Part shown: positions 45,728 to 54,237 of the stretch, in pieces
Numbering within the stretch: position 1 is the stretch's first letter
How the letters are laid out: each line of letters opens with the position of its first letter
Source of the DNA: JBJYIN01 sp046237015
GTDB lineage: Bacteria; Pseudomonadota; Gammaproteobacteria; Enterobacterales; Enterobacteriaceae
Length of the DNA: 64,000 nt
Reading direction: 5' to 3'
NCBI RefSeq assembly: GCF_046237015.1
Contig: NZ_JBJYIN010000009.1
Span: 62,001-126,000 of the forward strand
The notes under the pieces: generated by a model
Seen by the model: the letters and a program-made list of their open reading frames with translations, nothing else
The model's database searches: none
Told to the model about the DNA's origin: nothing
Made by a program: the position numbers and the translations under genes

Positions 45728-46642
45728 ATGTCTGTTAGTGGCCCGCATGCGCGGATGGTGAAACAAGCGATGCGCTATTCATCGGGAAATTGGGTGACGC
45801 AATCACCGATTCCGCACGTTAAAATTCTTTATGCGGGTGAGCCCCATCCACGTTCGCCGGTGATGTATGACCCAATGATTGTGATTATTCTTCAGGGACA
45901 AAAAATCGGTTATTTGGGGGGGAAAACATTTCAGTACAACCCGGAAAACTACCTGTTAATGACAGTCCCCCTGCCTTTTGAATGTGAAACGATTGCGAGT
46001 GCTGAACAGCCCTTGATTGGCCTTTCTATTCGTATTGATATGCAGATGCTGCAAGATTTGCTCATCGATATCGGGGATGATGACAGTGTGCTGAGGCCTT
46101 GCTCTGATTCCAGTGGCGTGAACAGTGTGTCGTTAACGGATGATGTGCTGTGCGCCGTCGAACGTCTCCTGGATGCAATGGCGAACCCTCGTGATGCACG
46201 AGTGCTTGGGCCGCATATCGTCAGAGAGATCCTTTATCATATGCTATGTGGTGAGCGTGGTGCGGCGTTACAGGCACTGGTGAATCGGCATACGCATTTT
46301 AGTCAAATTGCAAAGTCGCTACGTCGAATAGAAAACCAATATGCGGATAACCTGAATGTTGAGTTGCTGGCGACGGAGGTCAATATGAGCGTATCTGCGT
46401 TCCACCATAATTTTAAAGCGGTAACCAATACATCACCGTTGCAGTATCTAAAATCCTATCGATTACATAAAGCGCGCTTAATGATGTTGAATGATGGCCT
46501 GAAGGCGGGAACGGCTGCCATTCGTGTCGGGTACGAAAGTACATCCCAATTCAGTCGTGAATTTAAACGCTATTTTGGCGCGACACCTGGAGATGAAGTC
46601 GCGCGGTTGAAATCCAGCAACCGCGTGGTTGAAGGTAGCTAA
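45728..46642 (+). CDS. yqhC: AraC-family activator YqhC
   Basis: YqhC activates yqhD and dkgA in response to reactive aldehydes in E. coli. The start is ATG 45728 (MSVSGPHARMVKQ) with GAGGT upstream; 20 extra upstream residues look like a hydrophobic leader without family support. The 304-residue product has an AraC_N effector domain (about 20-180) and a C-terminal double helix-turn-helix (about 200-295, with VNMSVSAFHHNFKAVT and GYESTSQFSREFKRYFG). It is divergent from yqhD, its expected target. Confidence 0.93.
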   Translation: MSVSGPHARMVKQAMRYSSGNWVTQSPIPHVKILYAGEPHPRSPVMYDPMIVIILQGQKIGYLGGKTFQYNPENYLLMTVPLPFECETIASAEQPLIGLSIRIDMQMLQDLLIDIGDDDSVLRPCSDSSGVNSVSLTDDVLCAVERLLDAMANPRDARVLGPHIVREILYHMLCGERGAALQALVNRHTHFSQIAKSLRRIENQYADNLNVELLATEVNMSVSAFHHNFKAVTNTSPLQYLKSYRLHKARLMMLNDGLKAGTAAIRVGYESTSQFSREFKRYFGATPGDEVARLKSSNRVVEGS

Positions 46643-46659
46643 CTATTGTTGGCGGTAAG

Positions 46660-47313
46660 TTAAGCCGCCATTCGCTTCTTACGCCAGACCATGATGACCA
46701 TGCCGACTAACCCACATAACAACAGAATCATCGGGAGAATGATCAGCGCGGTCATTACCTGATCTTCATAACGTTTCACCAGCGGAATATGGCTTAGGGC
46801 GTAGCCTAGCGTCACGATGCCGCCAACCCAAAGGAAACCGCTGAGCCAGTTAAATATCTGGAAGCGAGTGCTATTTAGCCCGGAAATGCCTGCCATGGTC
46901 GGCAATAGCGTACGAACAAACGCCAGAAAGCGACCGATCAATAAAGCGACCAACCCATGACGATGGAAAAGATGGTGAGCCCGTTGATGATAGTGGGCGG
47001 GTAATTGTAATAGCCAGCCTTTGACCAGACGGGTATCCCCCAGCCAGCGCCCTTGCAGATAGCTGAACCAACAGCCGAGGCTGGCCGCCACCGTCAGTAG
47101 GATCATTGTCGGGAAAAAGCTCATGACGCCTTTAGCGATCATGGCTCCAGTCAGTAATAGCAGGCTGTCACCGGGCAGAAAGGAGGCGGGCAATAAACCA
47201 TTTTCAAGAAATAACGTGGTGAATAAAATGCCGTAGATTACCCAGATAACGTTGGGGTCGGCCAGCGCACTGAAATCTTGTTGCCATAGTGCCTGAATAA
47301 TTTCATGAACCAT
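46660..47313 (-). CDS. yghB: DedA family membrane protein YghB
   Basis: YghB is a DedA/VTT-domain inner-membrane protein; E. coli YghB and YqjA together are needed for proton-motive-force balance, drug resistance and normal division. The 217-residue product has about five membrane segments. It keeps the family re-entrant motif FLPGDSLLLLTGAM and the conserved GRFLAFVRTLLPTMAGIS block with the functional arginines. It neighbours yqhC and metC as in E. coli. Confidence 0.94.
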   Translation of the reverse strand: MVHEIIQALWQQDFSALADPNVIWVIYGILFTTLFLENGLLPASFLPGDSLLLLTGAMIAKGVMSFFPTMILLTVAASLGCWFSYLQGRWLGDTRLVKGWLLQLPAHYHQRAHHLFHRHGLVALLIGRFLAFVRTLLPTMAGISGLNSTRFQIFNWLSGFLWVGGIVTLGYALSHIPLVKRYEDQVMTALIILPMILLLCGLVGMVIMVWRKKRMAA

Positions 47314-47528
47314 ATTCTTTCCTGCCTGGTGTCTAAAGTCCTAAAAAAACAGAAACAGGACACGTGCCCGAACCCGATGGCAAGGATTCTACTGATACCA
47401 ACAGAGGGCAAAATGCTACGTTCTGGGTAAAATAACGCGGCTTTTTAATAGGAATTGCCGCGCTTTCTATCATACACGTTTTACCTTTCCCCATGCTGGA
47501 AATCAGGATATCGAAGGGCTGATAACCG

Positions 47529-48722
47529 TCACACTTCCTGAATTCTGTTAAAGCCAGCCGCTAGATCCTCAATCAGATCCTCACAATCTTCAAGTCCAAT
47601 ATGTAAGCGAATTAACGTACCGGTAAAATCAACGCCAGCGACCGGTCGGATAGATGCCAACTCATCAGGCTGATTGGCCAGAATCAACGACTCAAACCCG
47701 CCCCATGAATAGGCCATACTGAAATGTTCGAAATGATCCAGATAATTTGCTAACTGGTCTTTATTCAATCGTGTTTTCAGGACAAAGGAAAAAAGCCCAT
47801 TGCATCCTGAAAAATCTCGAACATAGAATTCATGGCCTTTACAACCAGGCAGCGCCGGGTGATTAACCGTCGCCACTTCGGGGCGTTCTGATAGCCAGTT
47901 AGCGATGCGAATACTGCTTTCCTGATGTTGTTTTAAACGGACGCCCAGCGTACGTAAGCCTCGACTGGCGACGTAGGCCGTATCTGCATCGACCATCTGC
48001 CCCATGAGATAAGAATGTTCGCGCAGTTGTTCCAGACAACGTTCGTTGGCAACGGCGGTACCTAGCATGGCATCGGAGTGACCGACAATATATTTCGTGC
48101 CAGACTGCACGGAGATATCAATGCCAAATTCCAGAGCCTTGAACAGAATGCCAGCCGCCCAGGTATTATCCATAATGATAACGATATCCGGGTTAGCATG
48201 GCGTACCGCTTTCACGATGGCAGGGACATCGTGCACTTCCATCGTGATGGAACCGGGAGACTCCAGAAAAACAACCTTGGTGTTTTTCTGAATGAGGTGG
48301 CTAATGTCCGCCCCCACTAAGGGATCGAAATAGGTGGTATCAATATTCATCTTGCGAAGCACGGTGTTACAGAAATCCTGGGTGGGTTCATAAGCGGAAC
48401 CTGTCACCAGAACATGATCCCCTGTCGAAACAAACGAAAGGATGGAATTGGCGATAGCCGCAGCACCACAAGGATAGAGCACGCAACCTGCACCGTTTTC
48501 CAACTCTGTCATCGCGTCCTGAAAGGCGAAATGAGTCAACGTACCACGACGACCGTAAAAGAGTGCGCCTTTTGTCCGGTTGATTGCAGCGTGTTTTTTA
48601 TCCTGAACGGTATCAAACACCAGTGACGATGCGCGCTGAATAATAGGGTTGACCGCACCCTGAGTGAATTTTTTGCTGCGTCCTGCGGCGACTAATGCGG
48701 TTGCCGTTTTTTTGCTTGTCAT
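47529..48722 (-). CDS. metC: Cystathionine beta-lyase
   Basis: MetC cleaves cystathionine to homocysteine, pyruvate and ammonia in methionine synthesis. The start is ATG 48722 with AAGGTG upstream; the GTG four codons earlier overlaps that Shine-Dalgarno and is rejected. The 397-residue product is a PLP enzyme with the Schiff-base Lys210 (SGTKYIVGHSD) and substrate residue Tyr in FYGRRGTLTHF. In E. coli metC lies next to exbBD; here a TRAP operon intervenes. No MetJ box was confidently seen upstream. Confidence 0.97.
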   Translation of the reverse strand: MTSKKTATALVAAGRSKKFTQGAVNPIIQRASSLVFDTVQDKKHAAINRTKGALFYGRRGTLTHFAFQDAMTELENGAGCVLYPCGAAAIANSILSFVSTGDHVLVTGSAYEPTQDFCNTVLRKMNIDTTYFDPLVGADISHLIQKNTKVVFLESPGSITMEVHDVPAIVKAVRHANPDIVIIMDNTWAAGILFKALEFGIDISVQSGTKYIVGHSDAMLGTAVANERCLEQLREHSYLMGQMVDADTAYVASRGLRTLGVRLKQHQESSIRIANWLSERPEVATVNHPALPGCKGHEFYVRDFSGCNGLFSFVLKTRLNKDQLANYLDHFEHFSMAYSWGGFESLILANQPDELASIRPVAGVDFTGTLIRLHIGLEDCEDLIEDLAAGFNRIQEV

Positions 48723-48972
48723 AACCAATATCACCTTTTCTGTTCAGGTCGCGCCGGGTTATTCAAACGCCTGTATGACCGGATATTAACGAGAGTTTCT
48801 GTGCTATCTGATACTTTCTACGTTACCACGCCTTAAACGGCACGTGGATACGCTTTTCCCGATGAAGAGAAAAACGGTCAGAGTTGCTGTTATTACGTTT
48901 TGAAAAGGGGCTTCCTGCTAGATGAAGATGAAAGTTCTTCAAGGAAAGGTAGGATGAGCATCATTGCTTGAG

Positions 48973-48998
48973 TAAAAGCCCGCAGTCAATGCGGGCTT
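48973..48998 (-). terminator. Intrinsic terminator of the TRAP operon
   Basis: AAGCCCGCA (48976-48984) pairs with TGCGGGCTT (48990-48998), a 9-bp stem. Read on the minus strand it is followed by TTTTACT. It lies 23 bp after the dctM-like stop. Confidence 0.85.
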
Positions 48999-49021
48999 GA
49001 GGTGGTGTATTTTGTCGGATA

Positions 49022-50314
49022 TTAGCCGGTATGTACGCCAAAGAGTTTGGGTAGCCAGAGAGAAATCGCCGGAACATAAGTGACCAGCATCAGTATAAAA
49101 AAGAGTCCAGCGTAGAAAGGCAACATCGCTTTCACTACCTGCTCTATTTTCTGTTTACTGACCGCACTAGCAACGAAAAGTACTGAACCCACGGGTGGCG
49201 TGATCAGGCCGATTCCAAGATTGACGAGCATAATCATACCGAAATGTACCGGATCGATGCCAAGTGAAACAGCGACGGGCAGCAGAACTGGTGTGAGGAT
49301 CAAGATGATTGGTGCCATATCCATCAACGTGCCAATCAATAGCAGCATGATGTTAATCCACATCAGAATGACGTACTTATTATCCGAAATGGAGGTAAAA
49401 AATTCGGTGATACGGCTTGGCAACTGCATATAGGTCATGATCGCCCCAAATGCGGCGGCAAAACCAATTAGGATCATCACAATCGTCACGGTTTTCACTG
49501 TGCGATACATCAGTTTGGGCAGTTCAGACCATTTGTAATCTTTATAGATAAACATCGTGACGAAAAACGACCACAGGCAGGCGATGGCGGCAGACTCGGT
49601 TGCGGTAAAAATACCAGAAAGAATCCCCCCCATAATGATGACGACAGTCATCAATCCCCAAAGCGTGTCTACGAAGATTTTCAGCGCCTGACGGAAAGGC
49701 ACTCGCTCACCTTTAGGATAACCACGTTTGTGTGCAAACCCGACGCACATCACCATCATCGTTAAACTGAGCAACAGACCCGGCATGATCCCGGCAATAA
49801 AGAGTGACGCGATTGAGACCGTGCCCCCGGTTGCCAGAGAATAAATGACGGAGTTGTGGCTTGGCGGTGTCAGGATGGCCTGAACCGAACCGCTGGCGGT
49901 AACGGCGGCGGCAAAGTCGCGAGGATACCCTTTTTTCTCCATTTCAGGGATCATGACTGAACCGATCGACGCGGTGTCGGCAACGGAAGAACCGGAGATG
50001 GCACCGAAAAAAGTAGACGCGACAATATTGACCAGCGATAACCCGCCTCGAATAAAGCCAACAAAGATATAGGCAAAGTTAACTAAACGACGGGCTATGC
50101 CGCCCTCAGCCATAATGGCCCCAGCCAGAATAAAGAAGGGGATTGCCAGCAGTGAAAACTTGTTTACCCCATTGGTGATCTGGATCATGACGGCTTCGAG
50201 TGGTAAATCGATCCAAATCGCGCCGACAATGGCGCTCAACCCGACGGCGTAAGCCACGGGGACACCAACCGCTAGTAGGATGGCTAGCGAACCAACTAAA
50301 ATAAATGCGTCCAT
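49022..50314 (-). CDS. TRAP transporter large permease (DctM family)
   Basis: This is the 12-plus-segment membrane subunit that carries solute transport driven by a sodium or proton gradient. The 430-residue product shows the DctM family signature FGAISGSSVADTASIGSVMIPEMEKKGY near residue 105 and LTPVLLPVAVSLGIDPVHFG near 350. It is the last gene of a dctP-dctQ-dctM set and starts 15 bp after the small permease. The solute is probably a sugar acid or dicarboxylate (inference from the KdgR-like box upstream and the family). Confidence 0.93.
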   Translation of the reverse strand: MDAFILVGSLAILLAVGVPVAYAVGLSAIVGAIWIDLPLEAVMIQITNGVNKFSLLAIPFFILAGAIMAEGGIARRLVNFAYIFVGFIRGGLSLVNIVASTFFGAISGSSVADTASIGSVMIPEMEKKGYPRDFAAAVTASGSVQAILTPPSHNSVIYSLATGGTVSIASLFIAGIMPGLLLSLTMMVMCVGFAHKRGYPKGERVPFRQALKIFVDTLWGLMTVVIIMGGILSGIFTATESAAIACLWSFFVTMFIYKDYKWSELPKLMYRTVKTVTIVMILIGFAAAFGAIMTYMQLPSRITEFFTSISDNKYVILMWINIMLLLIGTLMDMAPIILILTPVLLPVAVSLGIDPVHFGMIMLVNLGIGLITPPVGSVLFVASAVSKQKIEQVVKAMLPFYAGLFFILMLVTYVPAISLWLPKLFGVHTG

Positions 50315-50329
50315 GGTATTGGCTCCAAA

Positions 50330-50836
50330 TTAAGCATTGCCAAGCATCACCACAGGGCGTTGATCCTGCGGGCCAAAACATATTCTTTCGATGATAAACA
50401 GCAACGTGAGCAGCGATCCAATCGGTAGCGGTAAATAACTCTCACCTGCGGTCAATAAAGGAAATTCAGCGACGGGTTGTTCCCATAGCTCTATGCAAAG
50501 CGTGACGCTGTAATACAGAATGAAGACACTGATGGTCATCATCAGAATATTCGTCAGATGTGAGCATACCTTCTTTCCTATATCAGGGAGGCGGTCGGTA
50601 AGCATGCTAACGGCAATATGTGAACATGAACGATAACTGACTGCTGCACCGACAAAAGTAAATGTCACCATGCAGATAATCGAGATAGGTTCTGGCCAGG
50701 ATAATGCGGAATTTAATGCATAGCGTGCGAATATGCCAATAGGAATAATAAGCGTCATGATTAATAACGCTAGTCCTGATACCCACATGGCGACTTTATA
50801 TAATACATCCATGGCTGAAATATATGCATTGGCCAT
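50330..50836 (-). CDS. TRAP transporter small permease (DctQ family)
   Basis: This is the four-helix small membrane subunit that partners DctM. The start is ATG 50836 (MANAYISAMDVLY), which sits downstream of the intercistronic hairpin; the open frame continues back to a GTG at 50893, but that would place the hairpin inside the coding region. The 168-residue product has four predicted membrane helices (about 12-35, 50-70, 90-112 and 130-152) and the family FARYALNSALSWPE segment. Confidence 0.88.
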   Translation of the reverse strand: MANAYISAMDVLYKVAMWVSGLALLIMTLIIPIGIFARYALNSALSWPEPISIICMVTFTFVGAAVSYRSCSHIAVSMLTDRLPDIGKKVCSHLTNILMMTISVFILYYSVTLCIELWEQPVAEFPLLTAGESYLPLPIGSLLTLLFIIERICFGPQDQRPVVMLGNA

Positions 50837-50860
50837 TATTATTTTACCTGATGAAGATGA

Positions 50861-50894
50861 AGTGCGGACAGATTTAATAAACGTTGTCCGCACT
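50861..50894 (-). promoter_or_regulatory. Intercistronic hairpin between dctP- and dctQ-like genes
   Basis: AGTGCGGACA (50861-50870) pairs perfectly over 10 bp with TGTCCGCACT (50885-50894). It lies just after the binding-protein gene. Such hairpins commonly stabilise the upstream mRNA segment or reduce read-through so that the binding protein is made in excess of the permease. No T-run follows. Confidence 0.65.
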
Positions 50895-50902
50895 TAGGCT
50901 GG

Positions 50903-51880
50903 TTATTTTACGTCAGCGACGGCTTTGATCAGATCTTGATATTTAGCCCCAAATTGATCGCGTACGGATTGGGTTGCTTTGAAATAATAATCATTATCTA
51001 CTTCATGGAACTGAACACCGCCCGCTTTCATTTTATCTAATGATTGCTGATTGTATTCATTCCACAATGCGCGTTGTTCCAGCTGTGCTTCTTTAGCAAG
51101 TTTCAGGATAGTGTCTTGATCTTCTTTAGACAGTTTGTCCCATTTAACTTTGGAATAAAGGAACAGTTCAGGAATGATAAAGTGGCGACTCCAGGTAAAG
51201 TTCTTGGCGACAGGCATATAGTTATGAGCGACATAAGTTGGTGGATTATTTTCCGTGCCGTCAATAACGCCAGTTTGCATACCGCTGAAGACTTCGCTGG
51301 TGCCCATCGCAATTGAGTTCGCTCCCATGGCTTTCAGTGTAGCGAGCGCTACCTGGCTTGTCTGGACGCGGATCTTCATGCCTTGCAGATCTTCCGGTTT
51401 GGTAATCGGCGCTTTCGTGATCAGGTTGCGTGTGCCTGCATCCATCCAGCCGAGAAAGACCAGTTTAGATTTGCTGTTGTTCGTAATTTTGTCGCCAATT
51501 TCTTGCCCAATCTTTCCATCAAGTACTTTATGTAAATGGTCTTCATCGCGGAAAATATAGGGGAGAGTAAAGACTTCGATTTCTGGCAATATTGCCGCAA
51601 CGGGTGTCATGGAAACGCGAATGATATCAATTGCACCTAATTGTGCTTGTTCAATCATTTGTTTCTCATCACCGAGCACACCGCCGGGGAATGTTTTTAT
51701 TTCCAGTCGGCCATTTGTGGCAGTTTTAAGTTTTTCTCCCATTTTTTGCACGGCAACGACGTTTGGATAGCCTTCAGGGTGAACATCGGAGGCTTTAATT
51801 TGTTGTGCTTGAACAGCTTGTGTCATAAATAATGCAGCAGAACTCAGGCAAAGACTTACCAATGTTTTCGACAGCTTCAT
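50903..51880 (-). CDS. TRAP transporter solute-binding protein (DctP family)
   Basis: This periplasmic protein binds the solute and delivers it to the DctQM permease. The 325-residue product has a signal peptide (cleavage after AVQA, about residue 25). It also has the family core LQGMKIRVQTSQVALATLKAMGAN, with the carboxylate-binding Arg, and FSGMQTGVIDGTENNP. These residues indicate an organic-acid or uronate ligand but do not say which. GGAGAT precedes the ATG. It is the first gene of the operon and has a KdgR-like box about 350 bp upstream. Confidence 0.93.
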   Translation of the reverse strand: MKLSKTLVSLCLSSAALFMTQAVQAQQIKASDVHPEGYPNVVAVQKMGEKLKTATNGRLEIKTFPGGVLGDEKQMIEQAQLGAIDIIRVSMTPVAAILPEIEVFTLPYIFRDEDHLHKVLDGKIGQEIGDKITNNSKSKLVFLGWMDAGTRNLITKAPITKPEDLQGMKIRVQTSQVALATLKAMGANSIAMGTSEVFSGMQTGVIDGTENNPPTYVAHNYMPVAKNFTWSRHFIIPELFLYSKVKWDKLSKEDQDTILKLAKEAQLEQRALWNEYNQQSLDKMKAGGVQFHEVDNDYYFKATQSVRDQFGAKYQDLIKAVADVK

Positions 51881-51992
51881 TGAGTTATCTCCAGAAATAA
51901 TGATAGGGTAAAAAACTTATTTAAATGATTGTTCTAATAAAAAGAGGCTCCCGTTAGCAGACCAGGGGCTGTTATGAGAATGGGACGATGTC

Positions 51993-52119
<127 letters not shown>

Positions 52120-52226
52120 TAAATTTGTCTTGCGACGGTCTTGGTGCACACCCTCTGAATTCTCGGGAATAACCTAACCTATTATACAACTTTGAATAAT
52201 GACACTTATCACAAAAGCTATAGGTG

Positions 52227-52247
52227 ATATGAAATGCTGTTTTATAT
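52227..52247. promoter_or_regulatory. Putative KdgR operator
   Basis: The core TGAAAT-GCT-GTTTTA matches the KdgR pseudopalindrome TGAAAC-N3-GTTTCA with one C-to-T difference in each half, and AT-rich flanks as in the consensus. KdgR represses pectin and uronate catabolism genes in soft-rot bacteria (established). The site is about 350 bp from the TRAP operon and 420 bp from exbB; the TRAP operon is the more sensible target. Confidence 0.5.
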
Positions 52248-52574
52248 GAAATTTTCGAAAAATATCAGAAATGAAATGACGTAACCTTATGTTTTATTTA
52301 ATTTTAGTATTGTGTTGTGTTTCTGTCCTTGTCGGATAGCTTCTGATCTCATCGTAGAAAATGGTGTGATAACTTAATGTTGATCACATAATAGAAAGCG
52401 GTTCTGAAAACGCTCAGGTACTTATTCGTCAGATACTATTTACCTGCAAGTCTACGCTGTTATTCCTTAATGTCGAAGTTCATAACATTTTTTATACCTT
52501 ATTGTTTTATTTCAATACCGTGATGTAACACTTCTGCGAAACATCGCGATGAAAATGCATTGTTTGGTGTAAAT

Positions 52575-52593
52575 AATAATGAGAACGACTATC
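52575..52593 (+). promoter_or_regulatory. Putative Fur box upstream of exbB
   Basis: AATAATGAGAACGACTATC matches the 19-bp Fur consensus GATAATGATAATCATTATC at 14 positions and lies 77 bp before the exbB start. Fur control of exbBD is established in E. coli. Confidence 0.6.
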
Positions 52594-52669
52594 AATTAAC
52601 GCTGGGTCTGATATTATTTCAGGCTGGTTTCTAGCGTCAACAGTGATGAATTAATGGTGGAGGCACAGC

Positions 52670-53698
52670 GTGAATACGGCTGTCAGTAACATTACTCAAC
52701 AGGTGTCATCAGCCTGGCAATCAAAACGTAGTGCGTTCAGCGCATTTTCCCGTAGCATACTGATTACTCTGCTCTTTAGCGCAGGACTAAGTGGAAATGC
52801 GTTTGCGGCCCCTGCAACAGCCCCAATTTCTGGCGACTCTTCAGGTGCGACAACGGTTCAAGCTGCACCAGCAATGGTGCTTGGCGCGGATGCTGGAAAT
52901 GCTCCCGTTGAGAATGCGTCTGTTGCCGCATCGCCATTGTCTCTGCCTGACCGTGCTTCTCCTGGTATCAACAATTTGATGAGAACGGATCTGTCTGTCT
53001 GGGGTATGTATCAGCACGCTGATATTGTTGTGAAAACGGTAATGATTGGCCTTCTGCTAGCCTCCGTGATCACTTGGGCGATTTTCTTTAGTAAAACGGT
53101 TGAGTTAATGGGCGCCAAACGCCGTCTGCGTCGTGAGTATCAGGCATTAGCACAGGCCAGAACCTTGGATGATGCAGCGGGAACAGCCGATGCTTTCAAG
53201 GCGGGCAGTGTTGCTCAGCAACTGTTAGTTGATGCACAGAATGAAATGGAATTGTCCGCACGTTCGGATGACAACAACGGCATTAAAGAGCGCACCGCGT
53301 TTCGTCTGGAACGTCGCGTCGCGGCTACTGGGCGTCACATGGGCCGTGGAAATGGCTACCTGGCAACCGTGGGGGCTGTCGCGCCGTTTGTCGGGTTGTT
53401 TGGCACGGTGTGGGGCATCATGAACAGCTTCATCGGTATCGCACAAACGCAAACCACCAATCTGGCTGTTGTCGCACCAGGGATCGCGGAAGCCTTGTTG
53501 GCGACGGCAATTGGTCTGGTTGCCGCTATTCCTGCCGTGGTTATCTATAACGTCTTTGCTCGTTGGATCGCTGGTTATAAAGCGCTGGTGGGCGATGTCG
53601 CGGCTCAGGTGCTGTTGCTGTTGAGTCGAGATTTGGATGTGGCTGCTAGCAATGACAATCGGGTGGCGTCCTCTGCGCATAAACTGCGGGTGGGTTAA
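52670..53698 (+). CDS. exbB: TonB-system energiser ExbB (long form with signal peptide)
   Basis: ExbB forms with ExbD the proton channel that energises TonB for iron-siderophore and B12 uptake. The start is GTG 52670 with GGAGG upstream. The 342-residue product is about 100 residues longer than E. coli ExbB because of an added N-terminal part: a signal-like hydrophobic stretch (about 25-47), then a Ser/Ala-rich periplasmic region to about 100. The core follows, with three membrane helices (about 120-145, 230-250 and 280-300) and GYLATVGAVAPFVGLFGTVWGI. exbD follows by 3 bp. Confidence 0.94.
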   Translation: MNTAVSNITQQVSSAWQSKRSAFSAFSRSILITLLFSAGLSGNAFAAPATAPISGDSSGATTVQAAPAMVLGADAGNAPVENASVAASPLSLPDRASPGINNLMRTDLSVWGMYQHADIVVKTVMIGLLLASVITWAIFFSKTVELMGAKRRLRREYQALAQARTLDDAAGTADAFKAGSVAQQLLVDAQNEMELSARSDDNNGIKERTAFRLERRVAATGRHMGRGNGYLATVGAVAPFVGLFGTVWGIMNSFIGIAQTQTTNLAVVAPGIAEALLATAIGLVAAIPAVVIYNVFARWIAGYKALVGDVAAQVLLLLSRDLDVAASNDNRVASSAHKLRVG

Positions 53699-53701
53699 GT
53701 C

Positions 53702-54124
53702 ATGGCAATGCATTTAAACGATGATGTAGGTGATGATGGCGAGATGCATGATATCAACGTGACACCGTTTATAGATGTCATGCTGGTCTTGCTAATCATC
53801 TTCATGGTGGCCGCCCCGTTAGCAACGGTGGATATTCGCGTCGATTTGCCAGCCTCTTCCGCTGTCCCTCAACCGCGACCGGAAAAACCAGTTTACCTGA
53901 CGGTAAAAGCAGATAAGCAAATGTTTCTGGGAGACGATGTAGTCAACGAGCAGTCTCTGGCTCAGGTACTGGATGCGAGAACCAGCGCTAACAAAGAAAC
54001 GACTATCTTTTTTCAGGCGGATAAAAGCGTGGATTATGAAACCATCATGAGCGTGATGGATTCACTGCGTAAAGCGGGCTACCTCAAAGTGGGGCTGGTC
54101 GGTGCGGAAACCGCTGCTAAGTAA
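53702..54124 (+). CDS. exbD: TonB-system energiser ExbD
   Basis: ExbD is a single-pass inner-membrane protein with a periplasmic domain. The 140-residue product has the membrane helix VTPFIDVMLVLLIIFMVAAP (about 20-42) with the proton-path Asp that aligns with E. coli Asp25. The periplasmic domain covers about 60-140. Start and spacing to exbB show co-translation. A strong terminator follows. Confidence 0.96.
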   Translation: MAMHLNDDVGDDGEMHDINVTPFIDVMLVLLIIFMVAAPLATVDIRVDLPASSAVPQPRPEKPVYLTVKADKQMFLGDDVVNEQSLAQVLDARTSANKETTIFFQADKSVDYETIMSVMDSLRKAGYLKVGLVGAETAAK

Positions 54125-54149
54125 CGATTACGAGTGATGTTTTAAGAAG

Positions 54150-54187
54150 GAATGCGGGATGAAAATTCAAACCGCATTCTTTTTTTA
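54150..54187 (+). terminator. Intrinsic terminator of exbBD
   Basis: GAATGCGG (54150-54157) pairs with CCGCATTC (54172-54179), followed by seven or more T's. Confidence 0.9.
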
Positions 54188-54237
54188 TTCAATATGACTT
54201 CAGTGCTGTATTCCGTTGGGAAGGCTAACGGTGTGAA

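Noticed and set aside
48735..48972. MetJ boxes upstream of metC
   Set aside because: No tandem AGACGTCT-like 8-mers were seen at a convincing match level, so none is claimed.
50837..50893. A GTG start at 50893 for the small TRAP permease
   Set aside because: It would place a 10-bp perfect hairpin inside the coding start and add 19 residues with no membrane or family character. ATG 50836 fits better.
52365..52389. TGTGA ... TCACA inverted repeat as a CRP site between the TRAP genes and exbB
   Set aside because: The arms are separated by 14 bp, not 6 bp as CRP needs, so the match is only superficial.
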